The notes beneath the pieces were generated by a model. That model was not told where the DNA came from and searched no databases. It worked only from the letters and a program-made list of their open reading frames with translations. The position numbers were made by a program, and so were the translations under genes. Shown here one piece after another: positions 47,101 to 54,281 of a stretch of DNA of 64,000 nucleotides (position 1 is the first letter of the stretch; every line of letters starts with the position of its first letter). Source of the DNA: JBBCJT01 sp037190665 (lineage in GTDB: Bacteria; Pseudomonadota; Alphaproteobacteria; Acetobacterales; Acetobacteraceae); contig JBBCJT010000015.1 in NCBI GenBank assembly GCA_037190665.1, positions 114,014 to 178,013 of the forward strand, read 5' to 3'.

Positions 47101-47653
47101 GCTCGCCGCGACGGAGGGCCTCGCCCAGTTCGCACGAGACGACGTCGGCCGACAGACCGTTCCCGGTCTCGATCTCGTCGGCCAGCGCATCCAGCAGCGC
47201 GTCCCCCAAGGAAAGCCGCTCCGCCCAGGGCGTGAGGACCATCGCCTGCCACGTGGCGAAGGCGCCCCGGACTCGGCCGACGACCTGCTCGGCGGTCCCG
47301 TCGGCCAGAAGAAGGGCGGAAGCGTCGGCAGTCCTGGCGCCTCCCGTCCACGGCGCGCCGAGATCGTAATTCACGAGTGTCGCCTCCGGCAGGACGACCT
47401 GGAGTGCCGACCTGAGAGACGCGTAGGGCAGCGCCCGCCCCGAAGCGCGATCAGCCTCTTTCGCCTGCCGCGCTACCTCGGTGAGGAGTTCACGCGTCCT
47501 CTGCCCCCAGGACACCCGAACCGAACGAACGGGAACCGCCGGAGGATCGGCGACGAGGAACGCGGTCGCGACCGCCCCCTCGCCGCGGCGCGCGACGCCG
47601 CGCAGCTTCCGGAAGAACGCGGCCTTGGGTTGGTCAGTCGTCGTCACCGTCAA
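38183..47653 (-). CDS. Giant pPIWI_RE module fused to a STAND-type ATPase (3156 aa)
   Basis: A single open frame from a TTG at 47653 (GTG at 47647 possible). Residues 1-955 resemble pPIWI_RE proteins: RSVMGISVVTQARGRAGGRG (645-664, PIWI strands), PLVLIDSTSASGVWPWL (744-760), VRIVRVRTG, LPNSVEFSV (901-909, candidate Glu906), and NSLRFGYG (926-933, candidate Arg929) leading to LPAPLSFESKVRDYM. Acidic linkers at about 955-1030, 1245-1330 and 1500-1640 separate a further domain and long helical or coiled-coil regions. Residues about 2290-3156 form a STAND-like module: a sensor-like domain (ALIFATDTMGAENRRALALR), MFFGRNAEY and Walker A YGGRRLGKTALL (2469-2480), Walker B ILLLLDEADKF (2554-2564), then winged-helix segments. 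Guide-directed nucleic-acid recognition coupled to ATPase signalling is inferred. It overlaps both neighbours. Confidence 0.75.
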   Translation of the reverse strand: MTVTTTDQPKAAFFRKLRGVARRGEGAVATAFLVADPPAVPVRSVRVSWGQRTRELLTEVARQAKEADRASGRALPYASLRSALQVVLPEATLVNYDLGAPWTGGARTADASALLLADGTAEQVVGRVRGAFATWQAMVLTPWAERLSLGDALLDALADEIETGNGLSADVVSCELGEALRRGEPFSRLKHPIIQLLSRALEGAELFEGLGPVFRIVPSGSSGNAVQFETWPVPTEGGPYSMTATFSVETAPWCSRPIVVVEAGRRPWMPDLPRPSALMRQRELRGHILGRDRSPVAVEFSCAVCRGEVQEPFSPAFMQQALGVRADLAAGVAELARRGLADGGTFVGFPYATRYGSHHVKLGASTRDLLDLFDAAEARLAPLGMTPLTFEDIGTPPRRSDAFHKAVSLGMVIGDVARTLGHNEIGERAVAEACAALGGDGPMPKGLKDEDVRRVEADRDALRTANSARIRRSFDAAPILVLMARTERERSAMASCVRALFGASVRTVPMALPADVHGARQGLPEADRKAAERFAARIAAWKPTAQALAEEHAGCHVLVQATDWYENRPDDPVNKLAGRCALATEANANAQYLLPPGPGWRGFEAYLNRIQAAIYDLVFGHSGLVTEISDLVAKHFPDPATRPRSVMGISVVTQARGRAGGRGSKLCVATRIDVVTGRTEGRLGWVDAKRMRWSGSWRPFSELLKEVAEIRPTSLGKDREAESESFQSFVRAMLDEAAAAGDRPLVLIDSTSASGVWPWLRDDKIGKEVALARETFDATKRWPGVRIVRVRTGHAGRVVLRKTTRLEELDAADGKPTGRTLERPVPTITARMVRIGDGPHYWATSGYLEQLTRGLSVYRETRSTARLKGAALPVWAAIKDARTNDVLGEAVFNLTETPYRLPNSVEFSVAVLAKSDDPDAVAAVANSLRFGYGHTPSFTTLPAPLSFESKVRDYMARFGVEEADAEDSGASPPDDAAEALDAGTVAGDPAGDNPPDLARADLASDTAPPRELPPSKEHAASTAASPFLQALDPAYREPLDRKVGIRLLSPINETFVASVSAAATQDEGAPRYAADGLPELPAFLDLDWVLSNMSAQPRTIRLMHERRAMFLSEKPELPWPNDRRPTNEEFAAVVLHGFRQPWTFVHIESAWRKATGRDKGVSELFKSLLDRARREAARIRASRRATFADDMRTLVEAGQVDLARSTVVAWGVYVLQFETAISLARDLPELRDLLPYLLAAQKTFEAPPGGRTDKGSAETISLDEQAPSLPLQNDPAIEPSGGHGGDQIPGEEQMLEKVVQQTVGDTHAGLVPPSGPTDSGEQGASVARWSDSMSAIAKLASEAAILDPNPVVLQRIADAVSRAEQALAAFEAARPKVVRVDELLHRLREIARNAADMLKQSEAEAAIPEEGLLVLETGIGAIQEALAAAEASLARAVELKADAEARARNLDPLDGAAIDALRQISDSVRKQASECLERVAHVSALLLATRAPQTSGPPNAPAPNVQDDPPTGTLGQLEAGPDAVVTAVVGDAATPRVPSLEWAEISDQDETSPPDEKADEGGDDGPITALSNAGSASTNSDGDVLTEADATELGALLTGDMPSDEVATAEPASEETDDEAVEADRLVVSAFRGGDPSLAWLCLRAATEVFPGHAFQLSVAELRLAAVAGHLNHAALQASDILGETLADALAAATAIPDGDPVLSAQRALSMFVAALEPALFQQNRTAVELLEAAHEGLPDPLKGGTFRLREAVAKATRSNLVVTPALLRIVNDLDALDRDREGRKGAIQAKIDTITRLDFPFVTGVKVRVELCKPEEAIGALRVAMAENGQRALDAARAFREEVGSRQQALRLVGKMTERVSPKDTLDGPARDRLVGHMLDLARLCAEYEEALAVAPAVRNPRQKEIAKELRSSLLVGIEHALAALSSDGQDLGPCAGLVGRCEAAVVHLRGMIDETAAVPGPTDHLFALHSATLLLPSLDIGRGWLPEPYDPNAILAASYRAEASLLPDGERRAERFTEIVRTRMARGSFGGAEVLMQAAPVLGVSGDAIDELRHEWEADAPTRRDALREHASKARRLVERVQRYGEGMSPEEAHGLLSQIDSVQAADLPSLVSPEERSEILDDRAHVHDFSSAEALLDEICIKARAALSGPRKGMDERLEGLRAKGVLTPEVDRSLRTLLDEHDDLITARERIELLEAGQPLPRASAPANRRWAAFFPRVPDFLAKLPEAESRDLPRRIEEGTDVGPLAFSRVTPGRRPGAARTLKAWRDLHRALKAQRAPDTVLPIAMGLLEEFGFAVESMQLDAKNSKAGRQVVADAKLRFSLDPESMLLPDFGSRTEGAYRVCFLPSIPNDAEITALSSNMGNRAALIFATDTMGAENRRALALRSVSAQGGRKALVVDDAVVLFALSEPEVRPLTLIECAQPFAHCQPFGDYGRYSGVPREMFFGRNAEYGRLLDGFGSCVVYGGRRLGKTALLKHIEAREHRPSDGVVVAHVALDDFGANRPRRAREVWRKISERLSPTVFREPTASRDEFDRKVRGWLGADPMRRILLLLDEADKFVEEDATGDSAFQEFRALQSLMDETNRRFKFVMAGLHNVTRLVQAENSPLRQIAAEPQRIGPLMGGEVADAEALIVKPLAAMGYRFENREDVWTVLSHTNYYPVLAQTFCASLVDELAREAAQRREVTWTVSSETVRRVLDSRPVKDSIKEKFEHTIKELDPRYELITYVMADRSLRERAEGLVGEGMTAAEIRDAAVRYWPKAGDRVSRLPVIEALLDEMEGLGVVRRARGDRWALRSPSVLALLGTRDRVGDHLREFEDKEPQRAFEPRSLRRQLSSTHLGIDAGQYSPLTFGQEQDILSGEAPVRIVLGLPLSDVDLVGAALQQAASDGDGTRRWTVDIGNRSQSELLAHLRTPRASQGSAQPLVVVGPRADWTPEWVLETLKSKSVRERLARVVFVGSGVHAVRLFSDARFASPPPSIRTITLQPWTTSAIEELAMNLGVGAAEIRAPLIEQLGGFNRPIWRAVKLVRASQHGKAAERIVERIRREAEGIRPTVTLDDFSLPAPILDLVPGMVSLSGASGSTSPYEIEEGVLSGRDVGSPIDAKTVVRICVALSLLEPLPHVEGTEEDMRQYRLNPLIVAAAAEREAAA

Positions 47654-50600
47654 CTCCGTCCGGGAAGCGGACGCCCTCGCAGCGCTCCAGAGGATGCAGG
47701 AAAGGTTCGTAGAGGGCGCGATAGACCTCGCGGTCCACGGCGTCAGGATCGCTCAGCCGCTTGCGCAGGATGTCGCGCATCCGGACGAGCATGCTGCTGT
47801 CGGCGTCGTCTCGCGCGCCAGCGGCAGACCTCGGCGCCCAGGCGGCGTCGGCGAAGACCACGCGGGCCTTACACCCGTTCCGCATGGCCCTGCCGATGGT
47901 CTGCAGCACGTCGACCATGATGTCGGCCGTGAAAGGCTCCGCCAGGGCGCCGAGACGGCTCGCCTGGACGGGGAACCGGAGGAGCCGTCGCGTCGTGGCC
48001 ATGAGATCCCGGCGGGCCCTCAGCCATTCCGCCGACATGATCGCGGCCGAGGCTCCCGGACGGACTTCCGCGGCGTCGAAGTCAAGCGTGGCGGATCCTG
48101 CGAGTCCCGCGACCAGGTCGAGGCTCTCCGTGGCAGGGTGGGGCCGGGTCATGAACAGCATAACCCCAAGCAGCGCATCGCGGCGTCGAGGCCCCTGCTC
48201 GAACACGATGTTCACGCCGCGCGACAGGGCCTTCATCGGGAAGATCAGGGCGTCCCAGTCCTCCCGCATGCCGAGCCGCTCGACCTGTGCCGCGGTGATC
48301 CAGTCCCCCTCGTTGTTCGCCGGGGGACGGTCGATGACCCCGATGACGCGGTGGGCGAGTCCGGGCCGCGAACGCCTGAGGTGCTCCTTCGCCTGCCGGA
48401 CCTGGTCGTAGCTGTTAAGCACGAAGCCGATCTTCCGGCCGGGGTCGAAGTCGCGACACATCCGGACGGCCAGAGGGTCCTCGCCGGAGAACCAGTGGTC
48501 CAGCATCTGCCTCAGGATGCGCTCTCGGCGAGCCAGCGGCGCACCGCTGAACCGGAGGCGACGCGACGGATCGTCAGGATCCGGAGGCGGCGCGAACACG
48601 TACTCGCTCTCCCGCCAGCCGGAGTCCGCGCCCGAACGACGCAGCACGATGTCGGGGCCGACCGGGATGTGGAAGGTCGGGCTTTCCTTGAGGAACGACG
48701 TCGCGCTGGCGAGCAGCACGGCCGGGCCGCGCGGCCGTCCCTCGTGTCGCAGCAGGTGGTGCAGCCGATACAGCAGGATGCGCGGCGTCCCCCGGAAGGC
48801 GACGTACTGGAGCCTGACGCTCTGCCTGGAGCCGTCCTCTTCATGATGATACCGGAGCCCGGACAGGCGGCCGATGAGGGCCTCGGGCACGGTCCTGGCG
48901 AGGTCCTCCGAAATGCCCTGCTTGAACAGCGGAGCGTGGTGGACGCCCTCGGCCACCATCGCCTGCTGCGCCGGGATCAGCGCGACGAACTGGAAGATGA
49001 CCGTGGTGACGCCGACGAGGAAACGGAAGAGCTCGACCCGCTCCTCCGGTCCGAGCGCCTCGCGGGGCGCGGCGAACCCGAACGCCACCTCGCGGGCGTC
49101 GTCCAAGATGCGATCCCGCCGCGTCGGCAGGGGTTCTGAAATCCAGTCCCGCAGGAGGTCGGCGAGCCTGGTGGCCGTGCGCTCGACCTCGTCCCACTCC
49201 TTGTCCAGGTCGGCCGCGATCCGCGTGCTGTCGAACTCGTAGTCGTCGGCTCCCTGGTCGACGTCCGTCCGCCGGAACAGCGCCGCGCGTACGCACCCGT
49301 CCCAGAACGCACGGATCGCGTTGAACCGCCGCTCCTCGCGCAGGCGCTCGTCCGGTGGCAGGATGGAGATGTCCTCCGGGCAGAACAGCGCCGTCAGGAC
49401 GTTGTTGCCGGTGACGAAGGTGTCCTTGAAGCGCGCGATGGGGCCCTCGACGCCGTTGCGCTTCAGGTCGCGCTGGATGTGGGCGATTAGGCTGCGGTTG
49501 AGCTTGCCGAAGTCGGCTGCGGTCGCGCTGTAGTTCTGCAGGTTGGCGGCGGTGATGTCGTTCCTGCCCGCCGATATCGGCAGGAACAGGTCGCGGTTCA
49601 GCGCGTGCTCGAAGCTCTCCTCGCTGCCCGTGAGGTCCAGCGACGAGATGGCCTTCCGATCCAGCATCGCCTGGGCGCCATCCGCCTCGTCGACGATCAC
49701 CAGGTCGGCGGTCATCGCCACCGCCTCGAAGTAGCGGACCTTCTCGACCGAGAAATGCGGCCCGATCCGCGTGTCCATGGACAGGACGTGCCCGAGCCAG
49801 ATGCGCCTGTGCGTGAGCTCGCGGGGCGCCTTCAGCCGTCCGCACCACCCGCCCAGCGGACAGAGGTGCGAAGACTCGTTCTGTTTCTCCGTCCCGTCCG
49901 CCTTCCGCCCGCGCTGAAGCACGCCGCCGCATGGCGGCTGCAGGTGGGGGAAGCCCTCGTGGCCGTCGGCGTCCGTATCGAAGGCGGCGAGGGCGCAGTT
50001 CAGCCCGAGCAGGTCCGCGCCCGGCGCGGTCCGTCCGAAGCCGCGGGCCTCGTCGGCCCCGAGCCGCTCGGCGAACTTGCGGGCATGCTCGATTCGCGTC
50101 TGCGGAGACTGACCGACGAGCAGTCCGACGTCGGCGCCGTAGAACCTGAGGTCGCCGAGCAGGTTCAGGGACGCCTCGATGGATGGCAGGAGCACGACGG
50201 TGCGGTAGCCATTCCGGTCGAGCCAGACGAGGAGCAGCACGATCAGCGTCGTCTTGCCCGTTCCCGGCAGGCCGATGAGGTGCTTCAGCCCGTCGAGCCG
50301 GATCGCCTCGCGCTCCGTCAGCGTCCCAGCCGCACGGTCCGGGGAGAGGATGTGGAACTTGCGGTCGCCGTTCGCCTCCCGCAGCCGGGACGCCCAGTTG
50401 CCCTTCTGCCGTCGTGGATCCTGCGCGTCGCGCCGATCCATCTCCTCCGCGATGCGCTCCAGTTCTGCCATGGGCACCACGATCGGACCCCTTGGCTCGC
50501 GAGACAGGTCATGGCTGGGCGGCGGCGAGGGCGCAGCGATGGCCGAGAGATCGATCCCGATGCGCGCTGCGCCTTCGGTCACCGCCTCCATCACGGCCAT

Positions 50601-51032
50601 CGGTCGCGCCGGGTCCGCCATCGCCGTTCCCCAGGCGTCCATTCGCAGCCCTGAGACCATGTCGCGGACTATGGCATCCACGGCCCGCTCGGTCCCCGGG
50701 CGCCGTCGGAACGGGTAGCCGTCCCGCTCGGCGTGGATCTCGTAGGGTGGCTCGGAGTAGTCGGGATCCTCGCGGTGTTCGTCCTCCCACGAGACCGCGT
50801 CGAGGACGGCCTGCCTCAACTGGATCTCGGAGGCCACCGAGACGCCGAGCTGGCGCAGCGCGAAGGCGGCCGGGCCGAATTCCGCGGTCGCTGGATGGTC
50901 GACGACGGAACCGAAGCCGGACATGAGCGCAGGGATGCACGAAAGGTCGGAGCCGCCCAGGAGCCGGTCGACGGCGGCGCAAAGCCACTGGGCGCGTAGG
51001 GATGTCGTGAAGCCGTTGGGTCGGACGCGCAT
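47634..51032 (-). CDS. DinG/XPD-like Fe-S helicase of the pPIWI_RE island
   Basis: 1132 residues. Helicase motifs: Walker A GLPGTGKTT (254-262), VDEADG (447-452, a DEAD box), and a motif VI QTIGRAMRNGCKARVVF close to the C-terminus. Four Cys between motifs I and II (C346, C368, C391, C397, the last pair in HLCPLGGWC) fit the Fe-S cluster of XPD and DinG helicases. The N-terminal ~240 residues form an extra domain. In known pPIWI_RE cassettes a DinG-type helicase is one of three constant genes. It may unwind R-loops or duplex for the PIWI protein. The start codon is 1 bp after the nuclease stop, and the 3' end overlaps the giant gene by 20 bp. Confidence 0.85.
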   Translation of the reverse strand: MRVRPNGFTTSLRAQWLCAAVDRLLGGSDLSCIPALMSGFGSVVDHPATAEFGPAAFALRQLGVSVASEIQLRQAVLDAVSWEDEHREDPDYSEPPYEIHAERDGYPFRRRPGTERAVDAIVRDMVSGLRMDAWGTAMADPARPMAVMEAVTEGAARIGIDLSAIAAPSPPPSHDLSREPRGPIVVPMAELERIAEEMDRRDAQDPRRQKGNWASRLREANGDRKFHILSPDRAAGTLTEREAIRLDGLKHLIGLPGTGKTTLIVLLLVWLDRNGYRTVVLLPSIEASLNLLGDLRFYGADVGLLVGQSPQTRIEHARKFAERLGADEARGFGRTAPGADLLGLNCALAAFDTDADGHEGFPHLQPPCGGVLQRGRKADGTEKQNESSHLCPLGGWCGRLKAPRELTHRRIWLGHVLSMDTRIGPHFSVEKVRYFEAVAMTADLVIVDEADGAQAMLDRKAISSLDLTGSEESFEHALNRDLFLPISAGRNDITAANLQNYSATAADFGKLNRSLIAHIQRDLKRNGVEGPIARFKDTFVTGNNVLTALFCPEDISILPPDERLREERRFNAIRAFWDGCVRAALFRRTDVDQGADDYEFDSTRIAADLDKEWDEVERTATRLADLLRDWISEPLPTRRDRILDDAREVAFGFAAPREALGPEERVELFRFLVGVTTVIFQFVALIPAQQAMVAEGVHHAPLFKQGISEDLARTVPEALIGRLSGLRYHHEEDGSRQSVRLQYVAFRGTPRILLYRLHHLLRHEGRPRGPAVLLASATSFLKESPTFHIPVGPDIVLRRSGADSGWRESEYVFAPPPDPDDPSRRLRFSGAPLARRERILRQMLDHWFSGEDPLAVRMCRDFDPGRKIGFVLNSYDQVRQAKEHLRRSRPGLAHRVIGVIDRPPANNEGDWITAAQVERLGMREDWDALIFPMKALSRGVNIVFEQGPRRRDALLGVMLFMTRPHPATESLDLVAGLAGSATLDFDAAEVRPGASAAIMSAEWLRARRDLMATTRRLLRFPVQASRLGALAEPFTADIMVDVLQTIGRAMRNGCKARVVFADAAWAPRSAAGARDDADSSMLVRMRDILRKRLSDPDAVDREVYRALYEPFLHPLERCEGVRFPDGVDGDDD

Positions 51033-51033
51033 C

Positions 51034-52131
51034 TCAGAGATCCCCGAGGACTTCCGACACGATCATGAACTCAAGGGGCAGCGATCCAGCGTACGCCGCC
51101 CGAAGCTGCTCCAGGTACCTCCGGTTCACGCGCAGCTTATCGTCCGGAACGGCGAGAATCCGCCTGCGGAAGATGCCGAGGCGGCCGACGCTTCTCGCCA
51201 GCTTCGCGCCCAGCAGCACGGGACTCGCGTAGGTCTTGACGTCGATGCCCACGGCGAAGCCGTCCACGCCGACGTCGGCCGCATCCTGCTGGGGATACAG
51301 GGTGGATGCCCTGCCCTTGGCTCTCAGCGCGTCGTGGATCCGGATCTCGGCCAGGCCAGGGCCGACCCAGAAAGCGAGGACGGCGGGCGTGGCGACGCGC
51401 CACTTGCTGGCGTCCTCGATGTCCTCGCCGCGGGCCGGGATCGGATCGGCGAGACGGCACTGTCGGACCCGGCAGTGGCCATCCGGAAAAGCCGCCGTGT
51501 CTCGGTCCGGCCAGAGGAGCGAGCCGCAGTGCCCGCACCGCCTCGCGGCGCCGCCCGGAAAGACCGCCGATTGCGGGACCGGCCGATAGAAGGACATGAC
51601 CGCGGACGCGGCGGCGGCGTGCCCGCGCTCGGTCAGGAAGCGCAGGAGCGTGTCGTACTCGACTGCCGGGTTGCGGACGACGAACTCGCGGATGTCCGTG
51701 TAGGCCGCGTCGCGCCGCTTCGTGGGATACCCGGCGACGGCCGCCCGGAGCGACTCATGGTGCAATTCCTCGACGGCGGAAAGCTCGCTCCCGCCCGATC
51801 GGGCCATCTCGCGGCAGTCGTCGGTGGGGGCGCCGAGGTCCGCGTCCACGAGGACGACGTCGGCGTACTGGAACGGGGTGTCGAAGCCGGGCAGCCCCCA
51901 GGAGCCCATCGGGCGGGAGGCCATGTCCATGACCGTGTGGACGCACGCCCCGAGGTCATCGGGCAGACCCGAGGCGAGGCTATGCCGCGACACGAGGGCG
52001 AGCGCCCGCCGTGCCGATGCAGGGAGCGCGGCGTCCTGGCGTACCGGCGCCCCCTCGCGCTGCATCTGGTCGAAAATGTCGACCAGGCCCTTGGCGAGAA
52101 GGACCGCGGTGACCTCCGGGTCGGTTCCCAA
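51034..52131 (-). CDS. Zn-ribbon PD-(D/E)xK restriction-endonuclease-like protein of the pPIWI_RE island
   Basis: 365 residues from a TTG at 52131; the frame has a stop 12 bp upstream, so no earlier start is possible. A Zn ribbon (CGHC at 199-202; Cys220 and Cys225 in GHCRVRQC) precedes a nuclease fold with E262 (LAEIRIHDAL), D290 (VGVDG) and D297-x-K299 (GIDVKTY), the D...DxK arrangement of the restriction-endonuclease superfamily. The N-terminal ~190 residues are helical. This is the first gene of the operon and, with the helicase and PIWI genes, gives the three-gene core expected of pPIWI_RE systems. Cleavage of invading DNA is the likely role. Confidence 0.8.
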   Translation of the reverse strand: MGTDPEVTAVLLAKGLVDIFDQMQREGAPVRQDAALPASARRALALVSRHSLASGLPDDLGACVHTVMDMASRPMGSWGLPGFDTPFQYADVVLVDADLGAPTDDCREMARSGGSELSAVEELHHESLRAAVAGYPTKRRDAAYTDIREFVVRNPAVEYDTLLRFLTERGHAAAASAVMSFYRPVPQSAVFPGGAARRCGHCGSLLWPDRDTAAFPDGHCRVRQCRLADPIPARGEDIEDASKWRVATPAVLAFWVGPGLAEIRIHDALRAKGRASTLYPQQDAADVGVDGFAVGIDVKTYASPVLLGAKLARSVGRLGIFRRRILAVPDDKLRVNRRYLEQLRAAYAGSLPLEFMIVSEVLGDL

Positions 52132-52178
52132 ATTGACACCCTAGACAGGTCGGTGAGGTGACACGATACACTGCCGGC
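52132..52178. promoter_or_regulatory. Divergent control region of the pPIWI_RE operon and its WYL regulator
   Basis: Only 47 bp separate the TTG of the nuclease gene from the ATG at 52179, so both promoters and any operator must fit here or inside the genes. On the plus strand TAGACA (52142-52147) and TACACT (52167-52172), with a 19-bp spacer, look like -35 and -10 boxes. Transcription would then begin at about the ATG itself, giving a leaderless mRNA. GACACC and GGTGAC near 52136 and 52157 form a weak inverted repeat that could be an operator half-site pair. Confidence 0.4.
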
Positions 52179-53060
52179 ATGACGGCCGTCCAGTCACTAG
52201 ACGAACTTCCGATGGTGAGGAACGGCGAGGCGATAGCGCGTAGGTTGCGCTGGCTCGACGAGCGCCTGCGCTGGCATGGCGTGTTCAGGCGCGCCGACTT
52301 GGCGGCGAGGTTCGCGATTTCGCCCCAGCAGGCGTCGGCCGACATCGCGACCTACCTGGCCCTCGCCCCAACGAATGCAGTCTTCGACTCGGCGAGGAAG
52401 GAGTATGGGCGGAGTGCCGCCTTCGCCCCGATCTTCCCCCGGGACGCCCTGCGTTGGATGGCCGAGGCTGCGGAGGCAGGCGACCGGGCGGCCATCCCTC
52501 TGGCGCGACTTGACATACCGCCGCGAGCGGCGTTGCCCGACACGCTTGCCTTGATAACGGAGGCGTACGCGAAGCGCCGGGCGCTTGCCATTCGCTACCA
52601 GAGTCTGACGACCTCCAGGCCCACGAAGCGCGTCATATGTCCGCACCATATCGTCGACACCGGCGAGCGGCTGCATGCGCGGGCGTGGGACGCACGCAGC
52701 GGCGAGTTCCGCGACTTCCTGGTGGCCCGCATCCGGGCGGCGGCCCTCGATATCGATCATGCCTGGGTGGGCGAGGACGCCGACACAGAATGGCAGCAAA
52801 TCGTTGACGTAGATCTGGCCCCGCACGACAGCCTCAGCCCATCGCAACGGGACGTCGTCGCGCTCGATTTCGGCATGAAGAGCGGGCGGACCATTATCAG
52901 GGTCCGCCGCGCTCTTCTGCTTTACGCGCTCGACCGGCTTGACCTTCTGGACGCGGTTCGTGCCGGACACGGGCGTCCGAGAGCTGCGAGAGGCACTATG
53001 TGCCTCAACGCGGGCGAGCTATCTTCCATGCTGCCAAGCGTCGCTCAAACTCCGGCCTGA
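52179..53060 (+). CDS. BrxR/CapW-like WYL-domain transcriptional regulator
   Basis: 293 residues from the ATG at 52179 (a GTG at 52158 is in frame). The N-terminal winged helix (RLRWLDERLRWHGVFRRADL, then FAISPQQASADIATYLALAP) and the segment NAVFDSARKEYGRSAAFAPIF resemble the BrxR/CapW family of defence-island repressors. The WYL domain follows (LAIRYQSLTTSRPTKRVICP, then HHIVDTGERLHARAWD), and then a C-terminal WCX-like region. Such proteins keep defence operons off until a ligand, probably a nucleic acid or nucleotide, binds the WYL domain. Divergent placement next to the nuclease-helicase-PIWI operon fits that role. Confidence 0.85.
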   Translation: MTAVQSLDELPMVRNGEAIARRLRWLDERLRWHGVFRRADLAARFAISPQQASADIATYLALAPTNAVFDSARKEYGRSAAFAPIFPRDALRWMAEAAEAGDRAAIPLARLDIPPRAALPDTLALITEAYAKRRALAIRYQSLTTSRPTKRVICPHHIVDTGERLHARAWDARSGEFRDFLVARIRAAALDIDHAWVGEDADTEWQQIVDVDLAPHDSLSPSQRDVVALDFGMKSGRTIIRVRRALLLYALDRLDLLDAVRAGHGRPRAARGTMCLNAGELSSMLPSVAQTPA

Positions 53061-53149
53061 TACCAAGTCCTGCTGATGCCGAATCACGAGGGGGGATTCC
53101 CCGACGCTGGGCGAATCTGATTCAAGCTGGCGAGCAACGGAGCCTCGCC

Positions 53150-53437
53150 ATGGGTCAGCCGCTTCCCCTTCGCCCCGACTACGATGCGGCGAAACTGCGC
53201 GCCTTGGCGCGATGCTCGAATGACGCGGCGCAGCTCGGCAGCGTGACGCTGCAGATCGTCCGCGACTGGGTGATGCGGTTCGGATACGACAGGACGGTGG
53301 TCCTCGCCGCGCGCGATGGCGTGGAAATGGGGGCCCGCCTTACCGAAGTGCTCCGTCAGGAACGCCATCGTAATCTCGCGGAGGTCCTTGCCTGTGCGGA
53401 TGCCGATGGCTCAAAAAATAATAGGAACAGGGAGTGA
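53150..53437 (+). pseudogene. IS630-family transposase N-terminal fragment
   Basis: From the ATG at 53150 the frame begins MGQPLPLRPDYDAAKLRALA and soon reads VTLQIVRDWVMRF. These are two pieces of the N-terminal HTH of IS630-type transposases, with an internal segment of roughly 20 residues missing between them. The rest of the frame to 53437 no longer resembles a transposase, and no DDE residues are present. It marks an old insertion at the right border of the defence island. Confidence 0.6.
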
Positions 53438-54206
53438 CGCGACGCTTGCCGGCCTTTGCTCGCGTATCGGCGCGCGAGAGCGGCTTCTCCTTAATGACGG
53501 GCAGGAGCCGCCTGGCCTCCGTACTGAAGTGTTCGCTCTCGAAGTAGGGATTTCGGTCAAGGAGGGTTCGAACCACAGCAAGTGCCGACCGCGCTGAAAC
53601 CGGTCTTCTAACTGGATTTTTGAGTTTCGCACTTAATCGGCCAAGTCAGGAGGTCCGGAGAGAATGGGCCTCCGGAGAGCGATTTTCGGGCGTCTCCGCG
53701 CCGGTCCAGTCAACAGGTCTGCCCCGAAAACCCCAGGAGACCTGCGACGCAGTGCGGCGCCCGGTCGGGCGGAGAGTACGGCTCGTATGGGAACTGGCGG
53801 ACGCAATGAGATTCGAAGCGACGGTACGCCCCAACTCGCCGCTTCTCCTTCAAGTGGTTACGGGGTCGCTAAGTACAGCCTTCGAGCGAGCTGGAAGGTT
53901 AATAGTGGACGAATGGTCGCTTGGGGCTTGATGCGTCGGAGGGCTTTGGCGCTATGAGCCGTTTCCAAGGCAATCGGATCGCTGAAATTCTCAGCGCGCC
54001 GCTCTCCAGACACAGCCAAATTCAATTGCTTAAGCTTGAGGGTAAAATCGGCCAACCCTCAAGGCTCAGAGATATTCGGCTCTCTCCCAGCGCATATCAG
54101 CGGTGGTTCCGCTTTCGAACCATCAAGGTCTGCCCACAAACCTCGGCCAAACCTGCACCTCAGCAGAGCCCGACTTGGCTGGGAGAGAGTTGATGCTGGG
54201 TCCGAT
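53438..54206. other. Non-coding or decayed stretch between the island and tRNA-Gly
   Basis: Base composition is lower in GC and codon use is irregular. Short frames on both strands (53340-53576 minus, 53620-53931 plus) have no recognised domain or ribosome site. The stretch may hold the worn-out end of an element that entered beside the tRNA gene. I see no intact gene. Confidence 0.4.

Positions 54207-54281
<75 letters not shown>

Noticed and set aside
53560..53585. GGTTCGAACC resembling a tRNA T arm, possible attachment site
   Set aside because: Only a 10-base palindrome; flanking bases do not match the tRNA-Gly arm or form any other tRNA stem.
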